Below, one piece after another: positions 1-7,828 of a DNA stretch of 44,348 nucleotides. The notes beneath the pieces were generated by a model. The model saw nothing but the letters and a program-made list of their open reading frames with translations, was not told the DNA's origin and did no database searches. Numbering within the stretch: the stretch's first letter is position 1; every line of letters begins with the position of its first letter. This DNA comes from Planctomycetaceae bacterium (GTDB lineage: Bacteria > Planctomycetota > Planctomycetia > Pirellulales > Pirellulaceae), in assembly GCA_002709225.1 (NCBI GenBank), contig PAQH01000163.1, forward strand, positions 1 to 44,348, read 5' to 3'. Both the position numbers and the translations under genes were made by a program.

Positions 1-63
1 ACCGCAGCGCTGCTACCGGGAACCGCAGCGCTGCTACCGGGAACCGCAGCGCTGCTACCGGGA
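1..63. repeat. Three tandem copies of a 21-bp GC-rich repeat
   Basis: Three perfect head-to-tail 21-bp units occupy 1-21, 22-42 and 43-63, and the array probably continues to the left of the window. Each unit contains the 10-bp perfect palindrome GCAGCGCTGC. Because 21 is a multiple of three, the array is open in the frame of the following gene and would read as a seven-residue repeat (PQRCYRE). It more likely lies upstream of that gene than inside it. Its role is unknown. Confidence 0.9.
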
Positions 64-157
64 AATGGTACGCGCTGCCGCTGAGCGCGTTATGATGTGC
101 GTCGGTCACATGGTATCGTTGGCGACTGGATCCCGCCGATGTTGGCCGGTGCAGATT

Positions 158-1822
158 ATGGCGGCGGGAGCACAAGGCTCAGTCTCTATCTTCGAGGAAC
201 CGTTGGAACTTCTTCGCGAGCTAATTCAGATTCAGCGTGAGCACGGATTCCTCGGCCAGGATCAGCTCCGCGCGTTGTCACAAGCGCGTGGCGTGCCGCT
301 TTACCACCTCGAGGGCCTGGTCAGCTTCTATCCCACCTTTCGGCGGACGCCGCCGCCTCGCGACACGGTTGAAATTTGTCGAGACGTGATCTGTGCCATG
401 GCAGGTGGAGCCCAGCGTTGTCGGGAGTTAGCGGCGCGTTGGAACCACAATGACGATGTGGAAATTCAGGAAGTTTCTTGTCTGGGGCGGTGTGACGCAG
501 CGCCCGCCGGTGCACTCAACCATGTCCCTTTGGCACCGGCGAATCTGATGGATGCAGGGCAGCTGGATGCCAGCCTGGAACGCCCAAGTGCGGACCCGGA
601 GCAGCCCGCGACGCAACCTCGGCGCTGGAAGTGCGACCCGTACGCGGATCCTGAGATGCGTTACGGCACGGTGCGTGCGCTGTCGTCGGACCCGTCGTCG
701 CTCGCCGCGACGTGCTTAGCGCACTTAACCGACAGTGGTCTCTCTGGCATGGGAGGCGCCGGTTTTTCGACGGCTCGTAAATGGTCCGCTGTCGCGGATG
801 CCGCCGGTCCCGTCAAGTACGTGATCTGCAATGCGGACGAGAGCGAGCCTGGGACCTTCAAGGACCGTGTGATTCTTGAGCAGTTGCCCCACCTGGTGAT
901 CGAAGGCATGCTCCTGGGCGCGCTGACTGTGGGTGCCCAGCACGGCATTGTCTATCTGCGGCATGAATACCAGCGGGAACAAGTCGCCCTGGAGCAAGCC
1001 ATCCATGAAGCGCGGCGGCAGGGCATCCTGGGTGCGAATGCAGCCGGTTCGGGTCGACCCTTCGAGATCGAGGTGTTTGTGTCTCCGGGAGGATATATTC
1101 TGGGCGAAGAGACGGCGTTGCTGGAGGCCCTGGAAGACAAACGTGGGGAACCGCGGAACAAGCCCCCCTACCCCAGTACCTGTGGCCTCCATGGCTGTCC
1201 GACACTGATCAACAATGTGGAGACGCTGGCACTGGCGACTGCCATTGTGCACCATGGCAGTGCGTGGTGGCGCACCGCAGGAAAAGACGACTTCTGGGGA
1301 CTCAAGTTCGTTTCAATTTCGGGAGATGTCCAGCGGCCGGGGGTCTATGAAATCCCGGTTGGCACGACTGTCGCCGAGTTAATTGATTTGACCGGAGGGA
1401 TGCGCGATGGCGGTGAACTGAAAGCCTTTCTCCCAGGTGGTGCCAGCTCTAATTTTCTGCCGGCTGCGGCGGTCCATACACCACTTGATTTTACTGCCAT
1501 GCGGGATGCGGGCAGTATGCTGGGAACCGGCGCTGTGATGGTGTTTGGAGCCGAACGGGACCTGTTTTCGCTGGCGACGAACCTGGTCCGTTTTTTTCGC
1601 AATGAATCGTGTGGGAAATGTGTGCCTTGCCGCCTGGGCAGTCGCTACGCGGTCGATCTGCTGCAAGGCGTGTCACAAGGGGACGTTCCGACTGCTGCCT
1701 TGAATGAATTGGCCCCACTTGCGGAAACCCTTCAGCAAACCTCAATTTGCGGCTTGGGTCAGGTTGCTTTGAACCCCATCGAGTCAATGCTCCGTCATTT
1801 TCCTGAAGCTATTCCCCGCTGA
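158..1822 (+). CDS. NAD-linked formate dehydrogenase diaphorase subunit, fused NuoE/NuoF-like (FdsG-FdsB type)
   Basis: This protein fuses the two electron-output modules of NAD-dependent formate dehydrogenases and complex I. The N-terminal thioredoxin-like part carries a [2Fe-2S] Cys set: Cys-x4-Cys in VEICRDVICAM and Cys-x3-Cys in CLGRC. The NuoF part follows, with the FMN/NADH-binding motif GMGGAGFSTARKW, then NADESEPGTFKDR and NNVETLA. The C-terminal [4Fe-4S] ligands are ESCGKCVPC plus SICGLG. It should pass electrons from the partner at 1833 to NAD+ in the cytoplasm. The stop lies 10 bp before that gene, so the two are surely one operon. The frame is open upstream through ATG 65 and the 21-bp repeats. 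I chose ATG 158 (MAAGAQGSVSIFEE) because it leaves a normal short leader before the first helix, but it lacks a good ribosome site, so the start is uncertain. A complex I subunit is unlikely given the neighbour. Confidence 0.87.
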   Translation: MAAGAQGSVSIFEEPLELLRELIQIQREHGFLGQDQLRALSQARGVPLYHLEGLVSFYPTFRRTPPPRDTVEICRDVICAMAGGAQRCRELAARWNHNDDVEIQEVSCLGRCDAAPAGALNHVPLAPANLMDAGQLDASLERPSADPEQPATQPRRWKCDPYADPEMRYGTVRALSSDPSSLAATCLAHLTDSGLSGMGGAGFSTARKWSAVADAAGPVKYVICNADESEPGTFKDRVILEQLPHLVIEGMLLGALTVGAQHGIVYLRHEYQREQVALEQAIHEARRQGILGANAAGSGRPFEIEVFVSPGGYILGEETALLEALEDKRGEPRNKPPYPSTCGLHGCPTLINNVETLALATAIVHHGSAWWRTAGKDDFWGLKFVSISGDVQRPGVYEIPVGTTVAELIDLTGGMRDGGELKAFLPGGASSNFLPAAAVHTPLDFTAMRDAGSMLGTGAVMVFGAERDLFSLATNLVRFFRNESCGKCVPCRLGSRYAVDLLQGVSQGDVPTAALNELAPLAETLQQTSICGLGQVALNPIESMLRHFPEAIPR

Positions 1823-1832
1823 GGAGCGCCGG

Positions 1833-4724
1833 ATGTCGCGAGTTCAACTGGTCCTTGACGGACACACCATTGAAATGCCCACGGGAACGACGATTTGGGA
1901 AGCCGCTCGCCGTAGTGGTATTGAGATTCCCTCGCTTTGTCATCAGCCGCAGGTGACGCCAGTGGGCGTTTGCCGGATGTGCGTGGTCGATGTGGGTGAG
2001 CGCGTACTGGCCGCGTCTTGTGTGCGGGCGTGCGAAGCAGGCATGCAGGTCGAGACGAATTCCGACCGCGTGCGCGCGCATCGACGCAAACTGCTGGAGT
2101 TGTTGTTGCGAGATCACCCCCTGCCCTGTGACCGCGAGCAGACTACGGCGGATTGTGAGCTAGAGGCGCTGGGGCGGACCTACGGCGTGTTAGTAAAAGG
2201 CGCCGCAACGCTTGCTAAACCCCTCTCGCTGGGCCAGTCGGGCAGCGCTGCGACACGGCGACCGACCGATCCCTCTTCACCGGTGATCGCGGTAGACCAC
2301 CAGGCGTGTATTTTGTGTGACCGCTGCGTACGTGCCTGCGACGAAGTCCAATCCAATGAAGTGATTGGCAGAACCGGGAAGGGCTTCGCTGCACAAATTG
2401 CCTTCGACCTTGATGACCCGATGGGGGATAGTACCTGTGTTGCCTGTGGCCAGTGTGCCGCCGCGTGTCCCACAGGCGCGTTGACCGACAGAGTTGTGAC
2501 GTTGCCGCTGGCTCCACGCGACCAGTTAACCTCGGTAGACAGTGTTTGTCCTTATTGTGGTGTCGGTTGCGCGGTGACATTCCACAGCACCTCCGCGGCA
2601 CCGCGACCGCCCGCACTGCCATTGCCTGCGGAAGATCCGCATCGCGATCCGGCTCCGCAAATTGTTTTCACGGAAGGCCGTGCGAGCCCAGTCAATCAGG
2701 GCCGGTTGTGCGTTAAAGGTCGTTATGGTTGGGACTACGCCACGCATCCGCAGCGATTAACACAGCCGTTGATTCGCCGGGAGGACGCTTACCCCAAAGG
2801 CCCATTGTCGTCCGAAGTTGCTCTCTCCAGGCAATCCCCTCGTCGCAAACCGGGAGGTATTGTCGACTACGCCGAAGTCCTACCAGCATTTCGGGAGGCG
2901 ACTTGGGAAGAAGCTTTGGACCAGGTTGCCAATCGGCTGCTCACGATCCGCTCAGAACACGGCAGTACTGCATTGGCCGGTTTTGGGTCGGCCAAATGTT
3001 CTAACGAGGAAGCGTACCTGTTTCAGAAACTGATTCGCGCTGGTCTGGGTACCAACAATGTCGACCACTGCACCCGGTTGTGCCACGCCTCTTCGGTGGC
3101 TGCATTGATGGAGACGATCGGGTCGGGTGCGGTAACCAACGTTTTCGCTGACGTCGCGCGCAGTGACGTTGCGCTGGTGACCGGATCTAATACTACGGCA
3201 AACCATCCGGTCGCCGCGACGTTCATCAAGCAAGCCGCTAAGCGCGGTACGAAACTGATCGTTGTCGATGTCCGGTCGCACCCGTTGACCGATTTTGCGG
3301 ACCATTTTGTGCGCATCCGTCCTGGTACCGACGTGGCGTTCTACAACGCCGTGATGCATGTGCTGATTCGTGAAAACCTGGTCGACACCGACTTCATTGG
3401 CGCGCGGACCGAGGGATTTGATGCCCTGCGCGACATGGTGCTGGAAAACTATGCGCCACAGCAAGTGGCCACAGTTTGCGGTGTCCCTGTGAAGGAGATC
3501 GAGCAAGTTGCCCGGACGATTGGAAAGGCCGGCAGCATGTTGGTTTTCTGGGGCATGGGGATTTCACAACACACAACTGGTACTGATAACGCGCGGTGTC
3601 TGATTTCTCTCTGTCTGATGACAGGCAACATCGGTCGTCCGGGAACAGGTCTCCATCCGTTGCGCGGTCAGAACAATGTCCAGGGGGCCAGTGACGCGGG
3701 TTTGATTCCGATGGTCTACCCGGATTACCAGGCAGTGACCAACGCAGCCGTACGCGATCGTTTTTCTCACACCTGGGGAAAACCGCTGGATGATCAGCCG
3801 GGGTTGACCGTGGTGGAAATTATGCAGGCCGCATTGGCGCGAGATGTACGTGGGATGTACATCCTGGGGGAGAATCCGTTTATCTCTGATCCGAATTTGA
3901 ACAAGGTGCGGCGGGCGCTGAGCCGCCTCGATTTTCTCGTCGTGCAAGATATTTTCTTGACCGAGACAGCGGAGTTTGCGGATGTCATCTTACCGGCGAG
4001 TAGTTACTTGGAGAAAACGGGTACCTATACCAATACCGATCGTCGTGTGCAGCTGGGTCGGGCGGTACTGCAGACTCCGGGTGCGGCGCGGGAGGATTGG
4101 TTGATCCTCTGTGATTTAGGACGTCGTCTGGGGCTTTCGATGGACTATGCCACGGTGGCAGACGTGTTTCAGGAATTTGCCTCACTGACACAAAATTACC
4201 AGACATTGTCGCACGAGAATCTGGGAGAGACTGGCAAACTTTGGCCCTGCCCGGATCCTGAGACGACCGATGGGACACCGATTTTATTTACCGAGGCGTT
4301 TCCCACCGCCTCGGGAAAAGGCGCATTTGTACCCTGCCACTATCAACCCGCCGAGGAATTGCCGGACACGGAATTTCCTTTTGTGTTGAATACCGGTCGA
4401 GTCCTGGAACACTGGCACACGGGTAGCATGACGCGTCGCAGCGCGGCATTATCGCAATTAGAGCCGACGGCGTTCGCGGCGATCCATCCCAGTGATTTAG
4501 GTGCTTTGGGTGTTGCTGCTGGCGACCGAGTGCGAATCAGTAGCCGGCGTGGGGAGATAGAACTGGCCGCGCGCGCTGATCGAACCATTGAACCTGGGAG
4601 TGTTTTTATCCCGTTCCATTTTCGTGAAGCGGCGGCAAACGTCTTGACGAACGACGCTCTGGATCCCTATGGCAAGATTCCCGAATTCAAATTCTGCGCC
4701 GTGCAGATCACACCGTGCGGATAA
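1833..4724 (+). CDS. Formate dehydrogenase large subunit (molybdopterin, FdsA type)
   Basis: This is the catalytic subunit, oxidising formate to CO2 at a molybdopterin centre. Visible in order: a [2Fe-2S] ferredoxin domain (C36, C47, C50, C63); a His-ligated cluster motif (H95, C99, C108) in which the usual third Cys is Glu102; two [4Fe-4S] sets (C159/162/165/169 and C202/205/208/212); and the molybdopterin domain with its own cluster (C239, C242, C246, C293). The FDH signature is DHCTRLCHASSV, where C417 is the expected Mo ligand, in place of selenocysteine. A C-terminal dinucleotide-binding domain contains NTGRVLEHWHTGSMTRR. At 963 aa the length fits FdsA proteins. A GAGGAG ribosome site precedes the ATG. 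A Pro-rich insert sits at about 253-275. No FdhD/FdsC maturation gene is in the window. The product is cytoplasmic, since there is no Tat signal. Confidence 0.92.
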   Translation: MSRVQLVLDGHTIEMPTGTTIWEAARRSGIEIPSLCHQPQVTPVGVCRMCVVDVGERVLAASCVRACEAGMQVETNSDRVRAHRRKLLELLLRDHPLPCDREQTTADCELEALGRTYGVLVKGAATLAKPLSLGQSGSAATRRPTDPSSPVIAVDHQACILCDRCVRACDEVQSNEVIGRTGKGFAAQIAFDLDDPMGDSTCVACGQCAAACPTGALTDRVVTLPLAPRDQLTSVDSVCPYCGVGCAVTFHSTSAAPRPPALPLPAEDPHRDPAPQIVFTEGRASPVNQGRLCVKGRYGWDYATHPQRLTQPLIRREDAYPKGPLSSEVALSRQSPRRKPGGIVDYAEVLPAFREATWEEALDQVANRLLTIRSEHGSTALAGFGSAKCSNEEAYLFQKLIRAGLGTNNVDHCTRLCHASSVAALMETIGSGAVTNVFADVARSDVALVTGSNTTANHPVAATFIKQAAKRGTKLIVVDVRSHPLTDFADHFVRIRPGTDVAFYNAVMHVLIRENLVDTDFIGARTEGFDALRDMVLENYAPQQVATVCGVPVKEIEQVARTIGKAGSMLVFWGMGISQHTTGTDNARCLISLCLMTGNIGRPGTGLHPLRGQNNVQGASDAGLIPMVYPDYQAVTNAAVRDRFSHTWGKPLDDQPGLTVVEIMQAALARDVRGMYILGENPFISDPNLNKVRRALSRLDFLVVQDIFLTETAEFADVILPASSYLEKTGTYTNTDRRVQLGRAVLQTPGAAREDWLILCDLGRRLGLSMDYATVADVFQEFASLTQNYQTLSHENLGETGKLWPCPDPETTDGTPILFTEAFPTASGKGAFVPCHYQPAEELPDTEFPFVLNTGRVLEHWHTGSMTRRSAALSQLEPTAFAAIHPSDLGALGVAAGDRVRISSRRGEIELAARADRTIEPGSVFIPFHFREAAANVLTNDALDPYGKIPEFKFCAVQITPCG

Positions 4725-4810
4725 CGGCCTTTGGTGAGGTTCGTGGCCCCCGCCGCAGCCGAGCGAACGCGAACGGGCCCGCGACTGCGTGGCCCCTCGG
4801 GCATGGTTGT

Positions 4811-4881
4811 CTTTCACCCTCAGCTGGGGTATTTTGGCGGGTTTGGTTCTCCGCGTGTGCGTGCATTGTGCGGGGTGAAAG
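4811..4881. other. Inverted repeat in the leader before the acyl-adenylating gene
   Basis: CTTTCACCC (4811-4819) and GGGTGAAAG (4873-4881) are perfect 9-bp inverted copies separated by 53 bp. They lie between the formate dehydrogenase operon and the ATG at 4920. They could form the base of a long RNA stem or be paired operator half-sites. No T-tract follows, so this is not a simple terminator. Confidence 0.4.
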
Positions 4882-4919
4882 CTCTTTGAACTTAACCACG
4901 TTTTTCAAGGGATTGCTGT

Positions 4920-6050
4920 ATGACGACCGATTCCACGGCAGCCGCCAACCTGGAAACGCGGCAACAGGAGGCCAAGGCCCGGCTCGATGCGCATACGGTT
5001 GAAATCGTTCAGTGGCATTTCCATCCGTCGACCGGCAGCCCATTCTGGCTGGAAAAGAAGGCTGAGTTGGATTTTGATCCGCTTACAGACGTCAAAGAAT
5101 TTGACGATCTGAAGAAATTCCCCCTCTTCGAAGATGAATGGTTGCGAGGTGGACCGATTCGCCGCTGGGTTCCCCAGGGTCTGGATGGAAAACCGACGTA
5201 TGTGTTTGAGACTGGCGGAACGACCGGAATTCCCAAGAGCCGTATGGTGATTGACGATTTTCGCATTGACTACGAGATGTTCAGTGAAACCTTGCCGGAT
5301 GAGCATTTTCCGAAGGGCTCCAATTGGCTGATGTTGGGGCCGTCTGGCCCTCGGCGGCTGCGATTGGCGGTCGAGCATCTGTGTCAGTTCCGTGGTGGAA
5401 TCTGCTTCTGCATCGACTTGGACCCACGCTGGGTTGTCAAGTTGATCAAGAAAGGCTGGATGGAGCATTTAGAGGAATACAAGAAGCACTGTATCGATCA
5501 GGCGCTTACCGTGTTATCCGCCGGTCACGATATCAAGTGTATGTTTGCGACGCCCAAGTTGCTGGAATCTCTCTGCAACGCGCTGGAGGAGAAAGGCCAG
5601 TCGTTTGCGGATACCGGGATTACGGGAATTTTTTCAGGGGGCACGGAGTTCACACCGCAGTGGACGCGATTTTGCATCGAAGAATTTTTCGGGGGGCCGC
5701 CTGCCGAGAGTGGTATCTACATGACCCCGACGTACGGCAATACGTTGATGGGCTTGGCTTGCAGCAAGCCGGTGACGGCGGCAGAGGACTACAAGATCAG
5801 CTATTACGCTCCACAACCCAGGGCAGTTACGGAAGTCGTCGACTTTGATGACCCGACCAAGGTCGTCTCGGTTGGTGAAACAGGTCGTGTCAAACTAACA
5901 ACACTTACGAAAGAGTTTTTTGTACCGGGCTTTCTGGAACGTGATGAGGGTGAGCGGGAAGCACCTTTCGATTTGTATCCTTGGTATGGAGTTAGTGGAG
6001 TGAGACCGTTTCACGGTTTTGCTTCACAGACAACCGTTGGTGTGTATTAA
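4920..6050 (+). CDS. Lid-less PaaK/F390-synthetase-like adenylate-forming enzyme (LuxE-sized)
   Basis: This is an ANL-superfamily enzyme expected to activate a carboxylic acid as acyl-AMP. The phosphate-binding loop is ETGGTTGIPKSRM (97-109, with K106). An A5-like segment YMTPTYGNTLMG spans 268-278, where the usual Glu after YG is absent. The hinge-like segment is GETGRVKLTTLTKEF (319-333), then LERDEG (339-344). The chain ends at 376 aa, about 60-100 residues short of PaaK-type ligases, so the mobile C-terminal lid is missing. The stop is clean and only 120 bp remain before the next gene, so this does not look like a frameshift. The size resembles LuxE acyl-protein synthetase, but no Cys lies near the C-terminus. 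An acylating-type aldehyde dehydrogenase and an alcohol dehydrogenase follow on the same strand. The acid substrate and the acyl acceptor (CoA or a protein thiol) cannot be read from the sequence. Confidence 0.75.
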   Translation: MTTDSTAAANLETRQQEAKARLDAHTVEIVQWHFHPSTGSPFWLEKKAELDFDPLTDVKEFDDLKKFPLFEDEWLRGGPIRRWVPQGLDGKPTYVFETGGTTGIPKSRMVIDDFRIDYEMFSETLPDEHFPKGSNWLMLGPSGPRRLRLAVEHLCQFRGGICFCIDLDPRWVVKLIKKGWMEHLEEYKKHCIDQALTVLSAGHDIKCMFATPKLLESLCNALEEKGQSFADTGITGIFSGGTEFTPQWTRFCIEEFFGGPPAESGIYMTPTYGNTLMGLACSKPVTAAEDYKISYYAPQPRAVTEVVDFDDPTKVVSVGETGRVKLTTLTKEFFVPGFLERDEGEREAPFDLYPWYGVSGVRPFHGFASQTTVGVY

Positions 6051-6170
6051 AACGGCAGTGCAACAAGCGGGTGTAATGCACCGCACTGTTGAGCGTTGCA
6101 GAGCTGTGGACTGTTTCAGATCATTCGAGAACCGGGCTGATTCGCAACCGGTTCTGCAGGAGAAATTGCT

Positions 6171-7607
6171 GTGCTCGAAATTCCTGTCATCCGATGGGGT
6201 AAGCCTTACCAGTCACTCGAAGTGACCGACGTCCAACATTTCGCAACGGGTGAACCCGTAGCGAAGGTCCATCAAGCCAACGGTGGAATCATCAAACGCG
6301 ATATGCGGCAAGCCCAAAAAGCCCGCGACGCGTTACTGGAGTTTTCCTGTGAGGAGTTGATTGAACGCCTCGGCAAGGCCGGTGACCACTACGAGACGGG
6401 TACCCTGGCGATTGGGGACGGCACGCAGACGCCCGCGGAGTTTGCCCACCAGCAATCCTCGACGACTGGGCTCCCTGAGCATATGTGCCGGGCGAACATG
6501 GGAAAAAATTCGTTCGTACTGAAGAACATGGGCAAGATATTGGACTGTCTGACCCGTGGGTTACCTTTGGATGTACTTAGCCGAGGATGGGGTATCGAAG
6601 ATCGTGGTGTGGTCGTGAGTTACCAGTGCCAGTCGCCCGTTTTGGGTGCGGTTTTACCCTCCAATTCTCCGGGTGTGCACACCTTGTGGTTGCCGGCTAT
6701 TCCCTTGCAGCTGGGCCTCGTACTGAAGCCTGGTCCCCAGGAGCCGTGGACGCCGTACCGGATGATGGCCGCGTTTATCGAGGCCGGCATTCCACCCGAA
6801 GCGTTTTGTATGTACCCCGGTGAAGCGGAACCGGGCGCGGCCCTGCTCGAGTCCTGCGAGCGCGCCATGATTTTCGGGGGTACACCGACGGTTGAACGGT
6901 ATCATGGCAACCCGAAAGTCCAGGCGCATGGACCCGGGTTCTCGAAAATACTGCTGGCGGACGACGTGGTCGACGACTGGGAGCAGTATGTGGACTTGAT
7001 GGCGGAGAGTATTTACATCAACAGTGGGCGAGGTTGCATTAATTGTTCCGGCGTCTGGGCGTCGCGCCACACCAAGGAAATTGCGGCTGCGCTGGCGGAG
7101 CGGATCGGACCGATCGAGGCCAAACCCCCGACTGATCCAGAGGCAGGATTGGCCGCCTTCACCGTACCGGGAATGGCCGCAGCGGTTTGGGGCATGATCG
7201 AAAGCGATCTGCAGGAAGATGGCGTTACTCACCTGACGGAGCAGCACGGGGACCGACTTGTCGAACAGGAACGGTGCGCCTACCTGCGACCGATGATTGT
7301 ACATTGCGAGTCGCCGGATAATGAGATCGCCAAGAAGGAGTACATGTTCCCATTTTCAACAGTAGTTGAATGCCCCGAAGACCAAATGCTGGCGCGCATC
7401 GGGCCCACGTTGGTAGGTACTGTGATCACCAAGAATGAATCGTTGATCCGCGCTGCGACCAACGCGACTCACATCGATCGCTTGAACATCGGTGCGATCC
7501 CGACCACCAAACTCAATTGGTTACAACCTCACGAGGGCAGCATTATTGATTTTCTGTTTCGGTCGCGCGCTTACCAGGTACCCGACGAGATGTTGCCAGC
7601 CAGCTAG
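6171..7607 (+). CDS. Aldehyde dehydrogenase superfamily protein, probably acylating (acyl thioester reductase)
   Basis: This is an ALDH-fold oxidoreductase of 478 aa with a GTG start after an AGGAG site. The catalytic Cys is probably C289 in NSGRGCINCSG, a variant of the ALDH motif NxGQxC. The nucleotide-binding segment is VLGAVLPSNSPGVHTLW, and FGGTPTVERYHG follows. Where hydrolytic ALDHs carry the general-base Glu (ELGGK), this protein reads AHGPGFSKILLADD, resembling the GPGN region of acylating ALDHs and LuxC. That suggests conversion between an acyl thioester and an aldehyde with NAD(P)H, and not simple aldehyde oxidation to acid. The flanking adenylating enzyme could supply the acyl donor and the downstream iron ADH could take the aldehyde. 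The ALDH family call is firm; the acylating call is inferred from the missing Glu and from context. Confidence 0.8.
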   Translation: MLEIPVIRWGKPYQSLEVTDVQHFATGEPVAKVHQANGGIIKRDMRQAQKARDALLEFSCEELIERLGKAGDHYETGTLAIGDGTQTPAEFAHQQSSTTGLPEHMCRANMGKNSFVLKNMGKILDCLTRGLPLDVLSRGWGIEDRGVVVSYQCQSPVLGAVLPSNSPGVHTLWLPAIPLQLGLVLKPGPQEPWTPYRMMAAFIEAGIPPEAFCMYPGEAEPGAALLESCERAMIFGGTPTVERYHGNPKVQAHGPGFSKILLADDVVDDWEQYVDLMAESIYINSGRGCINCSGVWASRHTKEIAAALAERIGPIEAKPPTDPEAGLAAFTVPGMAAAVWGMIESDLQEDGVTHLTEQHGDRLVEQERCAYLRPMIVHCESPDNEIAKKEYMFPFSTVVECPEDQMLARIGPTLVGTVITKNESLIRAATNATHIDRLNIGAIPTTKLNWLQPHEGSIIDFLFRSRAYQVPDEMLPAS

Positions 7608-7828
7608 TCTGGTGCTTGGGTTACCGCGGAGCAGCTTTGATCTCAGTCGATTTGTTCCTCACCCCGTTTGGAATGAAGGACTGCGTGCCGGTTACTGTCA
7701 GTCGTCGTATCGCGAAAAGAAGTGTCGTCTTGTCGCATTCAGGCGGCGCGTTGACGAAAGCCGCCCGGGGCCTGCGTTACCGGGCCAGGGAGGCGTCAGT
7801 TGTAGAGCGACGCCGGAATTTCCAGCTC

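Noticed and set aside
4811-4881. Terminator after the formate dehydrogenase operon
   Set aside because: The inverted repeat has a 53-bp spacer and no T-tract.
6171-7607. LuxC acyl-CoA reductase
   Set aside because: The size and the missing general base fit, but the NSGRGC motif and overall pattern are those of the ALDH superfamily, not of LuxC proper.
7616-7828. N-terminal extension of the iron ADH
   Set aside because: The 71 residues are Arg-rich and unlike the family; starting at ATG 7829 gives the normal length.
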